A stretch of DNA of 64,000 bases, taken from contig CALNXY010000003.1 in NCBI GenBank assembly GCA_942490705.1, positions 1 through 64,000 on the forward strand, written 5' to 3'. The notes below the pieces were generated by a model, which was not told where the DNA came from, made no database searches, and was given only the letters and a program-made list of their open reading frames with translations. Made by a program: the position numbers and the translations under genes. Shown here in pieces: positions 20,878-31,401 of the stretch. How positions within the stretch are numbered: the stretch's first letter is position 1; every line of letters begins with the position of its first letter. Source of the DNA: JAGRCP01 sp942490705. GTDB taxonomy: Bacteria; Chloroflexota; Anaerolineae; Caldilineales; Caldilineaceae.

Positions 20878-21976
20878 GTGGAAGCTGGGACGCTGAAGCG
20901 ACACGCCGCTGTACGACAGGCGCACGTCGACGGCGGCGGCGACGCTGGTCGCCGTTCGCCGGCTGGGAGATGCCGGTGCAGTACGAGGGGATCCGCGCCG
21001 AGCACCTGCGGTGCGGGACCGGGGTGCGGGATCTTCGACGTCTCCCACATGGGCGAGATCGAGACCGAGGGCCCGCAGGCGGCCGAGCTGCTGCAGCGGC
21101 TGCTCTCCAACGACGTCTCGAAGATCCAGGTCGGCGGCGCCCAGTACTCGTGCCTCTGCCGCGAGGACGGCGGCGTGCTCGACGACCTCTTCACCTACCG
21201 GCTCGGCGACGACCGCTACCTGACGGTCACCAACGCCGCCAACCACGAGCGCGACCTCGAGTGGTTCGAGGCCCACGCCGTCGAGTTCGAGGCCGAGGTG
21301 CGCGACCGGATCGACGACTACGCGATGCTCGCCGTCCAGGGCCCGGAGGCGCGCGCGATCGTCGCCGCGGCTCACCGACGGCGAGCTGCCGCCGCGGATG
21401 CGGGACGCGCCGCTGCCCGTCGGCGGTCGCCGACGCGCTCGTCTGCGGCACCGGCTACACGGGCGAGGACGGGGTCGAGCTCCTGCTCGCCCCCCGAGGC
21501 GGCGCCGCGGCGTGTGGGAGGCCCTGCTCACCCGCGGGTGCGGTGCCCGGCCGGCCTCGGCGCCCGCGACACGCTGCGGCTCGAGGTCTGCTTCCACCTC
21601 TACGGCAACGACCTGTCCGAGGACCGCAACCCGATCGAGGCCGGCCTCGGCTGGTGCTGCAAGGAGGACACGGGCTTCATCGGCTCCGAGGCGTGCCGCG
21701 GCGGGTCCGCGAGCGAGGGCCCGGCCGCGAGCGCCTGGCGCCGTTCGTGATCACCGGGCGCGGGCATCCCGCGCCAGGGCAACCCGATCGTGGCGAACGG
21801 CGAGCGCGCCGGCGAGGTGACCAGCGGGACCATGTCGCCCTCGCTCGAGGTCGGGATCGGGATGGGCTACGTCCGCGCCGACCTGGCCGAGCCGGGGACC
21901 GAGATCGAGATCGACGTGCGCGGCAAGCGCCGCCCGCCCGGAGAGCTTCCAGCGACCGCTCTACTCGAAGGACTGA
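20878..21976 (+). CDS. gcvT: GcvT, glycine cleavage aminomethyltransferase (T protein), frameshifted
   Basis: Transfers the methylene group from aminomethyl-lipoyl-H protein to tetrahydrofolate, releasing ammonia. GTG at 20878 gives VEAGTLKRTPLYDRHV-like sequence. Then AGWEMPVQYEGIRAEHL, GIFDVSHMGEIETEGPQAAELLQRLLSND, QYSCLCREDGGVLDDLFTYRLGDDRYLTVTNAAN, DDYAMLAVQGPEARAIV, CGTGYTGEDGVELLLAP, LGARDTLRLEVCFHLYGNDL, GLGWCCKEDTGFIGSEA and VTSGTMSPSLEVGIGMGYV, ending LYSKD. TGA at 21974-21976. About seven indels. First gene of the glycine cleavage group. Confidence 0.9.
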
Positions 21977-21998
21977 GCGAGCTCGATAGGTTTCCGCC

Positions 21999-22394
21999 GT
22001 GGCCGACGAGAGCTATCCGGACGAGCTTCGCTACCACCCCGAGCACGACTGGGCCCGGATCGAGGGCGACGAGGCGACCTTCGGGATCACCTGGTACGCG
22101 CAGGACGCGCTCGGCGAGGTCGTCTTCTTCGAGCCGCCCGAGGTCGGCGGCGAGGTCTCCAAGGACGAGGCCTACGCCGAGGTCGAGTCGGTGAAGGCCG
22201 TCTCCGACGTCTACGCGCCGCTCTCGGGCGAGGTGACCGAGGTCAACGCGGCGCTCGCCGAGAACCCCGAGAAGATCAACGAGGACCCCTACGGCGAGGG
22301 CTGGCTGGTCAAGGTCAAGCTCTCCGATCCCTCCGAGGCCGACGAGCTGCTGGACGCGGCCGCCTACAGGAAGCTGCTCGAAGACGCCGACTAG
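21999..22394 (+). CDS. gcvH: GcvH, glycine cleavage H protein
   Basis: Lipoyl carrier shuttling the aminomethyl group between P, T and L proteins. 131 residues, read without any frameshift from GTG at 21999, 22 bases after gcvT. The N-terminus DELRYHPEHDWARIEGDEATFGITWYAQDALGEVVF and the lipoylation motif EVESVKAVSDVYAPLSGEV (about 22180-22240, lysine in ESVKAV) are typical. The C-terminus NEDPYGEGWLVKVKLSDP is also standard. It is one of the few intact genes in the left part, which helps confirm that the frameshifts elsewhere are local errors. Confidence 0.95.
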   Translation: MADESYPDELRYHPEHDWARIEGDEATFGITWYAQDALGEVVFFEPPEVGGEVSKDEAYAEVESVKAVSDVYAPLSGEVTEVNAALAENPEKINEDPYGEGWLVKVKLSDPSEADELLDAAAYRKLLEDAD

Positions 22395-22423
22395 CGACGC
22401 TGAAGCGGCATGAGGCCGTCGTC

Positions 22424-23277
22424 GTGAGCGGCCAGGAGGTCGCGCTCGCAGTCTCGGTCTTCCTCGCCTGCGCGGTCGAGGCGGTGAGGCCCTGACGATC
22501 GTCTCGCCGTCGGCACCACCCGCGCTGGCGCTCGGCGCTACGGATCGCCGTCGCCGTCGGCTGGTGCTGGCGGTGACTGCCGCGGTCTGGGGCCGAGGCT
22601 GACCTCGCTGCCGTCGACACCCTCCGCCTGGTCGTCGGCGGCCTGCTGCTCGTCTTCGGGCTCCAGTGGCTGCGCAAGGCGATCCCCGCGCCGGTGATCG
22701 CGCGCACGACGAGGACGGAGCTTCCGGAGGAGACCGCGGCGCCGGGCGGCGGCCCCACGAGGGGCTCGCGGTACTCGTTCACGATCGCCTTCAAGGGAGT
22801 GCTGCTGGAGGGCCTCGAGGTCGTCTTCATCGCCTCACCTTCGGCGCGAACCAGCACCGCGTCGGCCTGCGGCGCTGCGCGGCCGCGGCGGTGCTGCTGG
22901 TCCGCCATCGGCTCGATCCGCGCTCCCTGCCCGGCGCCCGAGAACGCGATGAAGTTCGGGTGGGGTGATGCTCACCTTCGGGTCTTCTGGGGCGCCGAGG
23001 GGCGGGGCGCTTGGCCGGCGGGGACGCGCTGGTATCTCCGGCCGCTGGCTTCTCGCTCGCTCGTCCTTTTCCGGCCGGTGCCGGCCAGGCGGCCGGCGGC
23101 GAGGGCGCCGGGACGGGTCGGCGTCTGGGAGTTCGTCGTGGCGACGACTGGGGGTGGTGGTGGCGCTGCCGCGCCTGTCGCGAGGGGACGCGGCCTGGTC
23201 GTGATCCGATCGCGGTGCTCGCGCGGCTCGATCTGGCGGGGGCGGAGGCGCGACGGGGCGAGCATCGGCGGGCCTGA
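22424..23277 (+). CDS. Predicted polytopic membrane protein (COG4280-like), frameshifted
   Basis: A hydrophobic protein of about 280 residues lies between gcvH and gcvPA. From GTG at 22424: QEVALAVSVFLACAVEAVEA, then LRLVVGGLLLVFGLQWLRKAI, SFTIAFKGVLLEGLEVVFIA, LTFGANQHRVGL, PENAMKFGVGVMLTFG and FWGAEG in alternating frames. The repeated LL-glycine helices and the acidic EAVEA/EGLEVVF motifs recall actinobacterial predicted membrane proteins of COG4280, sometimes found near metal-related genes. The function is unknown, and position in the gcv cluster may be incidental. About eight indels, so topology cannot be given. Confidence 0.55.
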
Positions 23278-23286
23278 CTACGATGG

Positions 23287-24665
<1,379 letters not shown>

Positions 24666-24669
<4 letters not shown>

Positions 24670-26181
24670 GCGTGAGCGAGACGCCGCAGCAGCGCGACCG
24701 CGCGAGGACGATCTTCGAGCGCTCGGTCGAGGGCCGCCGCGCCGCGACCCTGCCGCCCGCGCGGACGTGCCCGAGACGCCGCTCGACGAGCTGATCCCGG
24801 AAGAACCTGCTGCGCGAGCGCCCGGCCGAGCTGCCCGAGGTCTCCGAGCCGGAGATCGTCCGCCACTACAACCGGCTCTCGAAGCGCAACTTCGACCTCG
24901 ACACCGGCTTCTACCCGCTCGGCTCCTGCACGATGAAGCACAACCCGCGGCTCAACGAGCGGGTCGCGGCGCTGCCCGGCCACGCCCGCCTGCACCCGGC
25001 CCAGGACCCGAAGCGCGCCCAGGGCGCGCTCGAGCTGATGTGGCTCCTGCAGGAGTCGCTGGCCGAGATCTGCGGCCTGCCGCACGTCAGCCTCCAGCCC
25101 TCGGCCGGCTCGCACGGCGAGCTGGCCGGGCTGCTGCTGACCCGCGCCTACCACGCCGACCGCGGCGAGGAGCGGACCAAGGTGCTCACCCCGGACACGG
25201 CGCACGGCACCAACCCGGCCACGGTGACGATGGCCGGCTACGAGGTGGTCAAGGTGGCGACCGACGAGCGCGGCGGGGTCGACCTCGACGACCTGCGCGC
25301 GAAGGCCGACGACGAGGTCGCCTGCCTGATGCTCACCAACCCGAACACGCTCGGCCTGTTCGACGAGAACATCGCCGAGATCGCCTCGATCGTCCACGAC
25401 GCCGGCGGCACCCTCTACTACGACGGCGCCAACCTGAACGCGATCATGGGGCACTCGCGCCCGGGCGACATGGGCTTCGACATCGTCCACGTCAACCTCC
25501 ACAAGTCCTTCAGCCAGCCGCACGGCGGCGGCGGCCCGGGCGCCGGCCCGATCGCCGTCTCCGACCGGATCGAGCCCTTCCTGCCGGTCCCGCAGGTCGT
25601 CCGCAGCGAGGGCGCGAACGGCGACGACCCGAGCTTCGACCTCGACTACGACCGGCCGAAGTCGATCGGCCGCCTGCGCGGCTTCCAGGGCAACTTCGGC
25701 GTCTTCGTGCGCTCCTACGCCTACATCCTCAGCCTCGGCGGCGACGGGCTCACCGAGGCCTCCGAGACCGCGGTCCTGAACGCCAACTACCTGCTGGCGC
25801 GGATGCGCGAGGGGCGGGCGGGCCGGTACCTGCCGGTCGCCTTCGACCGCCGCTGCATGCACGAGTTCGTCCTCTCGGGCGCGCCGGCGAAGCGCGAGCT
25901 CGGCGTCAAGACGCTCGACATCGCCAAGCGCCTGCTCGACTACGGCTTCCACCCGCCGACGGTCTACTTCCCGCTGCTGGTCGACGAGGCGCTGATGGTC
26001 GAGCCGACCGAGACCGAGACCCGGGAGACGCTCGACGCCTTCGCCGAGGCGATCGAGGCGATCCTCGCCGAGGCCGAAGAGGACCCCGACGATCGCGCAG
26101 GGCGCGCCCTACACGACCCCGGTCCGCCGGCTCGACGAGGTGGCGGCCAACCGCAAGCCGGTCGTCCGCCAGCCGCTCTAG
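24666..26181 (+). CDS. gcvPB: GcvPB, glycine decarboxylase subunit 2, two or three frameshifts
   Basis: C-terminal, PLP-binding half of glycine decarboxylase, working with GcvPA and GcvH. ATG at 24666 (MSVSETPQQRDRARTIFERS). A shift near 24,770-24,800 precedes RHYNRLSKRNFDLDTGFYPLGSCTMKHNPRLNE. The PLP lysine lies in HVNLHKSFSQPHGGGGPG (about 25488-25540). LTPDTAHGTNPATVTMAGYEVV, NPNTLGLFDENI and YDGANLNAIMG are also visible. The C-terminus GAPYTTPVRRLDEVAANRKPVVRQPL follows one more shift near 26,095. Stop TAG at 26179-26181. Confidence 0.94.
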
Positions 26182-26235
26182 GTCACCTCGCGCCAGCCGC
26201 GGTCGGCGTCTTGCGCCGTGACGTCGCGCGGATGC

Positions 26236-27193
26236 TCAGGCGGCTTCGAGGGCGCTCGAGCGTCCGGGCAGCTTCTGCTTCAGCTCGAGCACCGGCTCGA
26301 ACAGGTCGCCCTCCTTCTCGATCCGCTTGAGCGCGTCGGGGATCTCGAAGCGGAGCTTCTCTCGGTGTCGCCGCCTCTCGGCGGTGCGCTCGACCTCGTC
26401 CCAGTGCAGCGGGATCGAGGCGGTGGGGCGCTCGCGCGCGCGCAGCGAGTAGACGGCGATCGTCGTCTTCTTCTGGTGGTTCTGGCTCCAGTCGACGAAG
26501 ACCTTGCCCTTGCGGCGGTCCACCTTGGCCATCTTCGAGACGACGTCCTTCGGGGTCTGCTTCTCGAGCAGCTGGGCAACGGCCTTCGCGAAGGGACCGG
26601 TCTGCTCGTAGGTGACCTTGGTGTTGAGCGGGACGTAGACCTGCATCCCCTTCGAGCCCGAGGTCTTCGGGAAGCACTCGAGCTCGAGCTGGGCGAGCAC
26701 GTCGCGCAGCCGCAGGGCGACGCGCGAGCAGTCGACCATGTCGGCCGGCGGCCCCGGGTCGAGATCGAAGGCGAGCACGGTCGGCCGTTTCGGCGCCCGC
26801 GAGAGCGAGAGCGAGGGGTGCAGCTCGATCGCCGCCAGCTGCGCCATCCAGATCAGCGTCGGGCGGTTCGTCGCAGAGGCAGAAGTCGATCTCGCCCGCG
26901 CGCCTGTCGACGTAGATCGGCGTCGTCTTCACCCATTCGGGGCGGTGCTTGGGGCAGTTCTTCTCGAAGAAGGAGGTCTGGGGCTTGCCGACTCCCTCGG
27001 GAAAGCGACGGAGCGTCAGCGGGCGGCACTTGAGGTGGGGCAGGATCAGGTCGGCCACCCGCGCGTAGTAGTCGATCACCTGCGCCTTGGTGGTCTTCGT
27101 CTTCGGGTAGAGGACCTTGTCGAGGTTGGTCAGCTTCAGCCGGCGGTTGCCGACCGTGACCTCCTGGTCCCGCTTCTTTGCCTTAGCGGGCAA
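26236..27193 (-). CDS. ligD: LigD-type polymerase/primase domain protein of end joining, one frameshift
   Basis: Archaeo-eukaryotic primase-type polymerase of bacterial NHEJ (LigD_pol family), here a stand-alone protein of about 318 residues without ligase or nuclease domains. The N-terminus TNLDKVLYPKTKTTKAQVIDYYARVAD, PLTLRRFPEGVGKPQTSFFEKNCPKH, then after one shift near 26,860 MAQLAAIELHP, the catalytic FDLDPGPP, KTSGSKGMQVYVPL, FVDWSQNHQKKTTIAVYSLRARERPTAS (substrate-binding loop) and IPLHWDEVE. It lies 15 bases after the ku stop on the same strand, forming a two-gene repair operon. Confidence 0.92.
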
Positions 27194-27208
27194 CCTCGGC
27201 CGCTGGAT

Positions 27209-28050
27209 CTAAGCCTTGGCCTTCTTGCGAGAGGTGCTGCTCTTGCGGCGCCCGTTGCTGGATGAGCTCTTCGATTTGGATGAGCTCTTCGACCGGGACG
27301 ACGACTTGGCCTTCGGCTTCGACGCCTTGCCGTCCGTGTCCGCTTCCTCGCCCTTGACCGCGGCGAGGCTCTCCTCGAGCGCGGCCATCAGGTCGGGCGC
27401 CTTGGTCGGCTTCGGCTCCTCGGACGGCGGCGCTCGACGACCTCCTCGCCCTCGGCCTTGCGCTCGATCAGGTCGAGCAGCTCCTCGCGGTACTCGTCGC
27501 GGTACTTGTCGGGGTCGAAGTCGCTGGTCAGCGACTCGATCAGCTGCTTGGCCATGTCGAGCTCGCGCTTCTCGGGCTTCTTCGGCTTGGCCTCCTCGAA
27601 GACCTCGCCGTCGATCTCGTGCGGCGAGGACGACCTCGTCGGCGAAGCGCATCGTCGCCATGGTCATCACCCCGTCCATCGGGCGCATCGCGGCCAGGTG
27701 CTCCTTGTTGCGGAGCACGAAGCGGGCGATCGCGACCTTGTGCGACTCCTCCATCGCCTCGACCAGCAGCGCGTAGGCGCGCTCGGCGCCCTTGTCGGGG
27801 CCAAGGTAATAGGGGTGGTCGAAGTAGATCGGGTCGATCTCGTCGAGGTCGACGAAGTCCTGGATCTCGATCGCGCGGCTCCGCTGCGGCTCGAGCTCCG
27901 AGAGCTCATCGCGACTGAGGACCACGTACTGATCCGGCGCGTACTCGTAGCCCTTGACGATCTCCTCGTAGGGGACCTCCTTGCCGTCGGACTCGGCGAC
28001 GCGCTTGTGCTTCACCCGCGAGCCGTCGCCCTCGCGCAGCTCGCGGAAGC
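27209..28050 (-). pseudogene. ku: Ku, DNA end-binding protein; N-terminus cut at the contig junction
   Basis: Homodimeric DNA-end-binding protein of NHEJ. Readable from LREGDGSRVKHKRVAESDGK (about 28030) through VPYEEIVKGYEYAPDQYVVL, ELEPQRSRAIEIQDFVDLDEIDPIYFDHPYYLGPD, KVAIARFVLRNKEHLAAMRPMDG, then after shifts ELDMAKQLIESLTSDFDPDKYRDEYREELLDLIERK and a long Lys/Ser-rich tail ending SRKKAKA. The usual first 40 or so residues (starting around SGSISFGLVNVPV) are missing: sequence changes abruptly at about 28,060. Two frameshifts near 27,430 and 27,620. The basic tail may extend DNA binding. Confidence 0.9.
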
Positions 28051-28066
28051 CGGTGGATGAAGCTTA
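28051..28066. other. Probable chimeric junction (HindIII-type AAGCTT at 28060-28065)
   Basis: To the left, very GC-rich DNA codes for Ku on the minus strand; to the right, AT-richer DNA codes in plus frame for an unrelated C-terminus. Composition, codon use and inferred taxonomy all change within a few bases. The hexamer AAGCTT lies exactly here, which could mark a cloning or ligation joint or be chance. Confidence 0.7.
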
Positions 28067-28129
28067 TGCGTGGATTGACCCTTACCATCCGGTCAACTAT
28101 CGCAAGCGTTATCGCCAGTTATCCCAATA
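28056..28129 (+). pseudogene. C-terminal tail of a truncated unknown protein
   Basis: In plus frame from the junction, DEAYAWIDPYHPVNYRKRYR plus four residues ends at TAA 28127-28129. It reads like the genuine end of a protein whose upstream part is not present because the preceding DNA belongs to another genome. Too short to assign to a family. It could also be a chance frame. Confidence 0.35.
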
Positions 28130-28130
28130 A

Positions 28131-28207
28131 GAACGTTTGTTTCCCAAATTATCCCAAGTATACGCGAACATCTGTGCGATGTCAATACCCAAAACGCACG
28201 TTTGTTC
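28131..28207 (-). promoter_or_regulatory. Strong promoter embedded in three SOS-box-like operators
   Basis: On the minus strand TTGACA (28180-28185) and TATACT (28157-28162) are 17 bases apart. Around it lie GAACAAACGTGC (28196-28207), GCACAGATGTTC (28166-28177, in the spacer) and AAACAAACGTTC (28131-28142). All three resemble the GAAC-N4-GTTC LexA box of Gram-positive-type bacteria. Reading leftward, the gene it controls would start almost at the junction and is lost. Operator identity is an inference from consensus. Confidence 0.55.
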
Positions 28208-28440
28208 TGAGACCAGAGGGTAGAGTTTTGTGGAACTAGCAGCCAGCGGTCGAGAACGAAAGCGCGGCAGATTGCGAGCCGTGTCGTCGGGCGGGGCTAC
28301 GTGTAAGCGGGTGTGGCAAGGCATCATTGGACCTACGGCTCTTTTTGTTCCGGTTAGTTATCGTCCAGGCCCGCTTGCTCAGCGAAAGCAGTCAGAAACG
28401 CTGCCAGTACGCAGCCCGTTCCTCCGGACCGGTCGCAGGA
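28208..28440. other. Unassigned intergenic stretch
   Basis: About 230 bases between the operator region and the MazG-like gene. Short open frames exist on both strands but none resembles a known protein. I see no terminator or repeat. Confidence 0.4.
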
Positions 28441-28755
28441 TCAGGAATCGAGCTGGTCGGCCTTGCGTTGCCCTGCAAGCATGGCCTCTTCCATGTCGAT
28501 GCCGCACTGGTAGGCCAGCTTGAAAAGCATGACCTGGAGGTCGCTGAACTCCAGTGCCAGGTCAGCACGTGTCTGCTTCGATCGTTTGCGAATTGGCTCC
28601 GGGGCGCGATAACCTTCGATCATCTGCACCAATTGACTGACTTCGCCCAGCTCCTCGGCATCGCGTGGAGCAACGTATGGCTGGGCAGTACTCGGTCCCA
28701 GTCCCTGCTTTCATCCCACTTCGTCCAGCCATTGTTGATATTCTCTGATCTGCAT
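28441..28755 (-). CDS. MazG-like nucleotide pyrophosphohydrolase, two compensating frameshifts
   Basis: Short all-alpha NTP pyrophosphohydrolase-type protein of about 105 residues. ATG at 28755 gives MQIREYQQWLDE; a frame change then gives KWDESRDWDRVLPSHTLLHAM, and a second change restores EELGEVSQLVQMIEGYR, ending DLALEFSDLQVMLFKLAYQCGIDMEEAMLAGQRKAD. The EELGE and EFSDLQ helices carry the acidic Mg-binding residues of the MazG fold. It lies just downstream of recO on the same strand. The two shifts cancel, so they are probably sequence errors. Confidence 0.7.
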
Positions 28756-28879
28756 TAAAACGCTCTTCCTGGTCGTCTGTTATGAACGGTACTGCGATAT
28801 TGACTGTAGACGGTGTATGAAACGGTACTGTCGTAGGCCATGTCTGGAGTTCCAGCACGATGACCGGTCGAGCGCAAGC

Positions 28880-29627
28880 TGTAGCAGGATCGTCAGCAGG
28901 TAGGCGATAGAGGATGTCTGGGTCTCAATTCCAGCAGAATCGGCGCACTGCCTGCCAGCGACGAAACCGCTGGCCACGGCTGACTCTGCAGGTAGCGTAA
29001 CACTGTCAGCACATCAGGTATCGATGACTTCCAGATCGGAAATTGCCTCCACAGTTGGGGCAAATGCCGCCATCGCTGAGGCCGAGATAATTGTTGTTCG
29101 GTTCCAGTTCGACTTGCCGCAGCTGGATGCACTTGAATAACTGCGGCTGGAAGCCCGTGAGTCTGAGAATTCGAAGCTCGAACCAGCGCAGCACAAGCCT
29201 AGGATCGATCGTCGGTCGCGTCCTGCGCCAGTCGATTGTCCAGCAAGCGCAGGGCGATCCCAGTGAGCAGCTCCCACACGGGGCTGATTGTCATCGTCGA
29301 CCTCCCTGAATCGATCCAGTAGTTCAGAGACGTAGACTGCATAGCCGATGCTGGTCCAGGTCCTCGGCGCAGATACCGGATACGTTTCAACGGTTGCGAC
29401 TTCAGTAACTGATAGCCCAGGTGCGGGCATCCGCGACGTGAGAATCGCTGTGTGAGCAAAGACCTCAAGATGTCCTGCCTTGCGACTGGTCGTCTTGCGA
29501 ATGCCTTTGGCACTGAACTCCTGTTTGCCCAGTTGCGGCGTGTAGACAGTGAGAATTCGATCTGCATCACCGATGATCTCGACGTCGCAGGACAACTGCA
29601 CGGGTTTTTCGAGTGCTGGATGGCACA
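28880..29627 (-). CDS. recO: RecO, recombination mediator, several frameshifts
   Basis: RecF-pathway mediator loading RecA on SSB-coated DNA. Reading in from a GTG at 29627: RAVVLRRRD, then after a shift GDADRILTVYTPQLGKQEFSAKGIRKTTSRKAGHLEVFAHTAIL, IGYAVYVSELLDRF, DDNQPVWELLTGIALRLLD, LRWFELRILRLTGFQPQLF, LEPNNNYLGLSDGGICPNCGG (zinc-ribbon remnants) and DVLTVLRYLQSQPW. This is the full RecO domain order: OB fold, helical domain, zinc site, C-terminal helix. At least four indels; the 3' end is approximate. Confidence 0.8.
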
Positions 29628-29779
29628 TTTCGACTATCGACAATAACTGCTGTCTATGGCGTATGTATTTAGTCATCGCTGCTTGTCCGTTCCTGCAGCA
29701 TAGCTCTGATGCGACGATAATTCTAGCTTGACATACAAAAAAAGCGGCGCCAAGACGGCGCCTCTATCTGCGTATTCAG

Positions 29780-29855
29780 TGGTACCCCCAAGGGGATTCG
29801 AACCCCTGTCGCAGGCTTGAAAGGCCTGAGTCCTAGTCCTCTAGACGATGGGGGC
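29780..29855 (-). tRNA. tRNA-Glu (anticodon UUC)
   Basis: On the minus strand a 76-base cloverleaf starts GCCCCCATCGTCTAGAGG at 29855. The anticodon stem CAGGC/GCCTG encloses loop CTTTCAA (anticodon TTC), the T arm is AGGGG-TTCGAAT-CCCCT, and CCA is encoded at 29780-29782. The acceptor stem closes with a G1:T72 pair. Its own promoter lies upstream at 29893-29921. Confidence 0.95.
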
Positions 29856-29892
29856 ACAAGCAAGTGCGAACTCTTCGCTAGGACTGACGCAG

Positions 29893-29921
29893 AGTATAGC
29901 AGCGATGACCATGACGGTCAA
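29893..29921 (-). promoter_or_regulatory. Promoter of the tRNA-Glu gene
   Basis: On the minus strand TTGACC (29916-29921) and TATACT (29893-29898) are separated by 17 bases and end about 37 bases before the tRNA 5' end. This is a near-consensus housekeeping promoter. The rest of 29856-30077 holds no gene that I can support. Confidence 0.75.
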
Positions 29922-30077
29922 ATTTATTCTGTTCGAGATTGATAAAAAAGGAAGTGCAACCGGTTGCGATCCGCTGACGGTTTTCTCCCAGTTTAGCCAG
30001 TGTGGTAGACTCGGACGCGAGGCGAGCAATACGATTTGGCTGATGGCAGCCATGCGTTACCTTGAGGATGATGAACT

Positions 30078-31205
30078 TTGGATCAAATTACCGTCGCCTG
30101 TGTACAACAGCGGCTGCGCCTTCCCCAGACAATCGACGATTACCGCAACGATCTTCGGCGCTTTGTCCGCGCAGCGCAGAACAAGCATGCACGCCTGCTA
30201 ATTTTTCCTGAACTGGCGGGTATGCTCCTGGGCGTGCCGGAACTGGCCGATTTTCGATCGGACCTTCTGCGCCGGGCAGATCACGGGCGGCGACGCAACG
30301 CCTCGGCCTGGCAACGACTCAGTGGCTCGGCCGCGCAGCGCCTCGCCGGCGTGATGAATGCGGACCTGCGCTCGTCGCTCAGCGGGTTGTTGGCGCTACG
30401 CGGGGAAGAACTTTGGGACAACTACGTCGATCTTTATGGCGGTCTGGCCCGCGAGGTCGGTTTAACCATTGTAGCCCCGAGCGCGTACTTGCCTGATCCT
30501 TTCGATGGCGTCATCCGCAACCTGGCCGGAATCTTTGGTCCCAGCGGCGAACTGTTGGGCACGCAGGCCAAGATCATGCTCCACGATGAGGACAAAGACC
30601 TGGCGCAGCCGGGCTTGACTTGGGACGTCATCCCCACTGAGGTTGGCAATATCGGGCTGATGTTGGGCAACGACATGCTCTATCCGGAAGTGGGGCGGCT
30701 CCTGGCCTATCAGGGGGCCGAGATGTTGATCGGTCAAGCGGCTAGTGCCGATGTCGCGCTCTACAACAAGCTGCGTGCTGCCATGCTGGCACGCATGCAG
30801 GATAACCAGCTCTTCAGCGCGATTTCGTTTCTGGTTGGTCACAATGACTTGGGCCGTGCCCGCCGTGAGGCCTTTGTCGGCAAGTCTGCGATCCTGGCGC
30901 CTCAGGACTTGACCCCGCGCTTTAGCGGCGTGCTCGTAGAAATGGGCAGTCAGCGCAGCGAGGGCGTACTGACGGCCGAATGGGATTTTGTAGCCCTGCG
31001 CTCGCTTTGGGAGACTTCGGATACACCCGTGCGCAGTGAATTGCCGCTGGGCCAGGTCAGCGAGGTGTTGGCCCAGCTTTATGCGCGCCTGCAAAGCCTG
31101 CCGCTAGATGAGCCCGCAAGTGCCCTGCCGAATGCCATCGGCGCCAATGTGCAGGGATCGGACGGGCAGTCAACCCCTGGCAAAGGAGCCGATTATGACC
31201 GTTGA
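30078..31205 (+). CDS. Nitrilase-superfamily protein lacking the catalytic cysteine
   Basis: 375-residue carbon-nitrogen hydrolase fold protein, longer than most members (about 270-330). The N-terminus QITVACVQQRLRLPQTIDDY is typical; the catalytic Glu is in LLIFPELAG, the Lys in GTQAKIMLHDEDKDL, but the nucleophile position reads IGLMLGNDMLYPE where active members have a Cys two residues before the Asp. The Cys is Gly here (codon GGC), so the protein may be a non-catalytic paralogue, unless there is a base error. It starts at TTG 30078 or at a nearby codon, and overlaps the next small gene by an ATGA-like arrangement, close upstream of the lysine operon. Substrate or partner unknown. Confidence 0.7.
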   Translation: MDQITVACVQQRLRLPQTIDDYRNDLRRFVRAAQNKHARLLIFPELAGMLLGVPELADFRSDLLRRADHGRRRNASAWQRLSGSAAQRLAGVMNADLRSSLSGLLALRGEELWDNYVDLYGGLAREVGLTIVAPSAYLPDPFDGVIRNLAGIFGPSGELLGTQAKIMLHDEDKDLAQPGLTWDVIPTEVGNIGLMLGNDMLYPEVGRLLAYQGAEMLIGQAASADVALYNKLRAAMLARMQDNQLFSAISFLVGHNDLGRARREAFVGKSAILAPQDLTPRFSGVLVEMGSQRSEGVLTAEWDFVALRSLWETSDTPVRSELPLGQVSEVLAQLYARLQSLPLDEPASALPNAIGANVQGSDGQSTPGKGADYDR

Positions 31206-31401
31206 CGACTTGCCCATCTTTGCTTCGGTAACGCGACGATGGCCGCTGACCGAAGACCCGCGTGACGGCTTTGCCGAGATCGATGTGCGTATCCCTCCCA
31301 GCGCCACGCAGGGGAACGCCCAATCCGTGAATCCTACGATTCGCACCGAAGATGAAACCGATGAAATGGATGCGCTCCCCCAGCCGTCAGACGATCGCTA
31401 G
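31195..31401 (+). CDS. Small acidic hypothetical protein (68 aa)
   Basis: ATG at 31195 lies inside the last codons of the nitrilase-like gene, preceded by a GGAG-type site (CAAAGGAGCC), which suggests translational coupling. The sequence is polar and acidic (for example RTEDETDEMDALPQPSDDR at the C-terminus), with no cysteine, membrane segment or recognisable domain. It is probably partly disordered. No function can be proposed. Between its stop and the promoter at 31647 there are about 245 bases without a supported gene. Confidence 0.5.
   Translation: MTVDDLPIFASVTRRWPLTEDPRDGFAEIDVRIPPSATQGNAQSVNPTIRTEDETDEMDALPQPSDDR

Noticed and set aside
27906..28088. Minus-strand frame MVRVNPRISFIHRL as the true Ku start
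   Set aside because: It runs out of frame with Ku after a few residues and lacks the conserved Ku N-terminus; it is produced by the junction.
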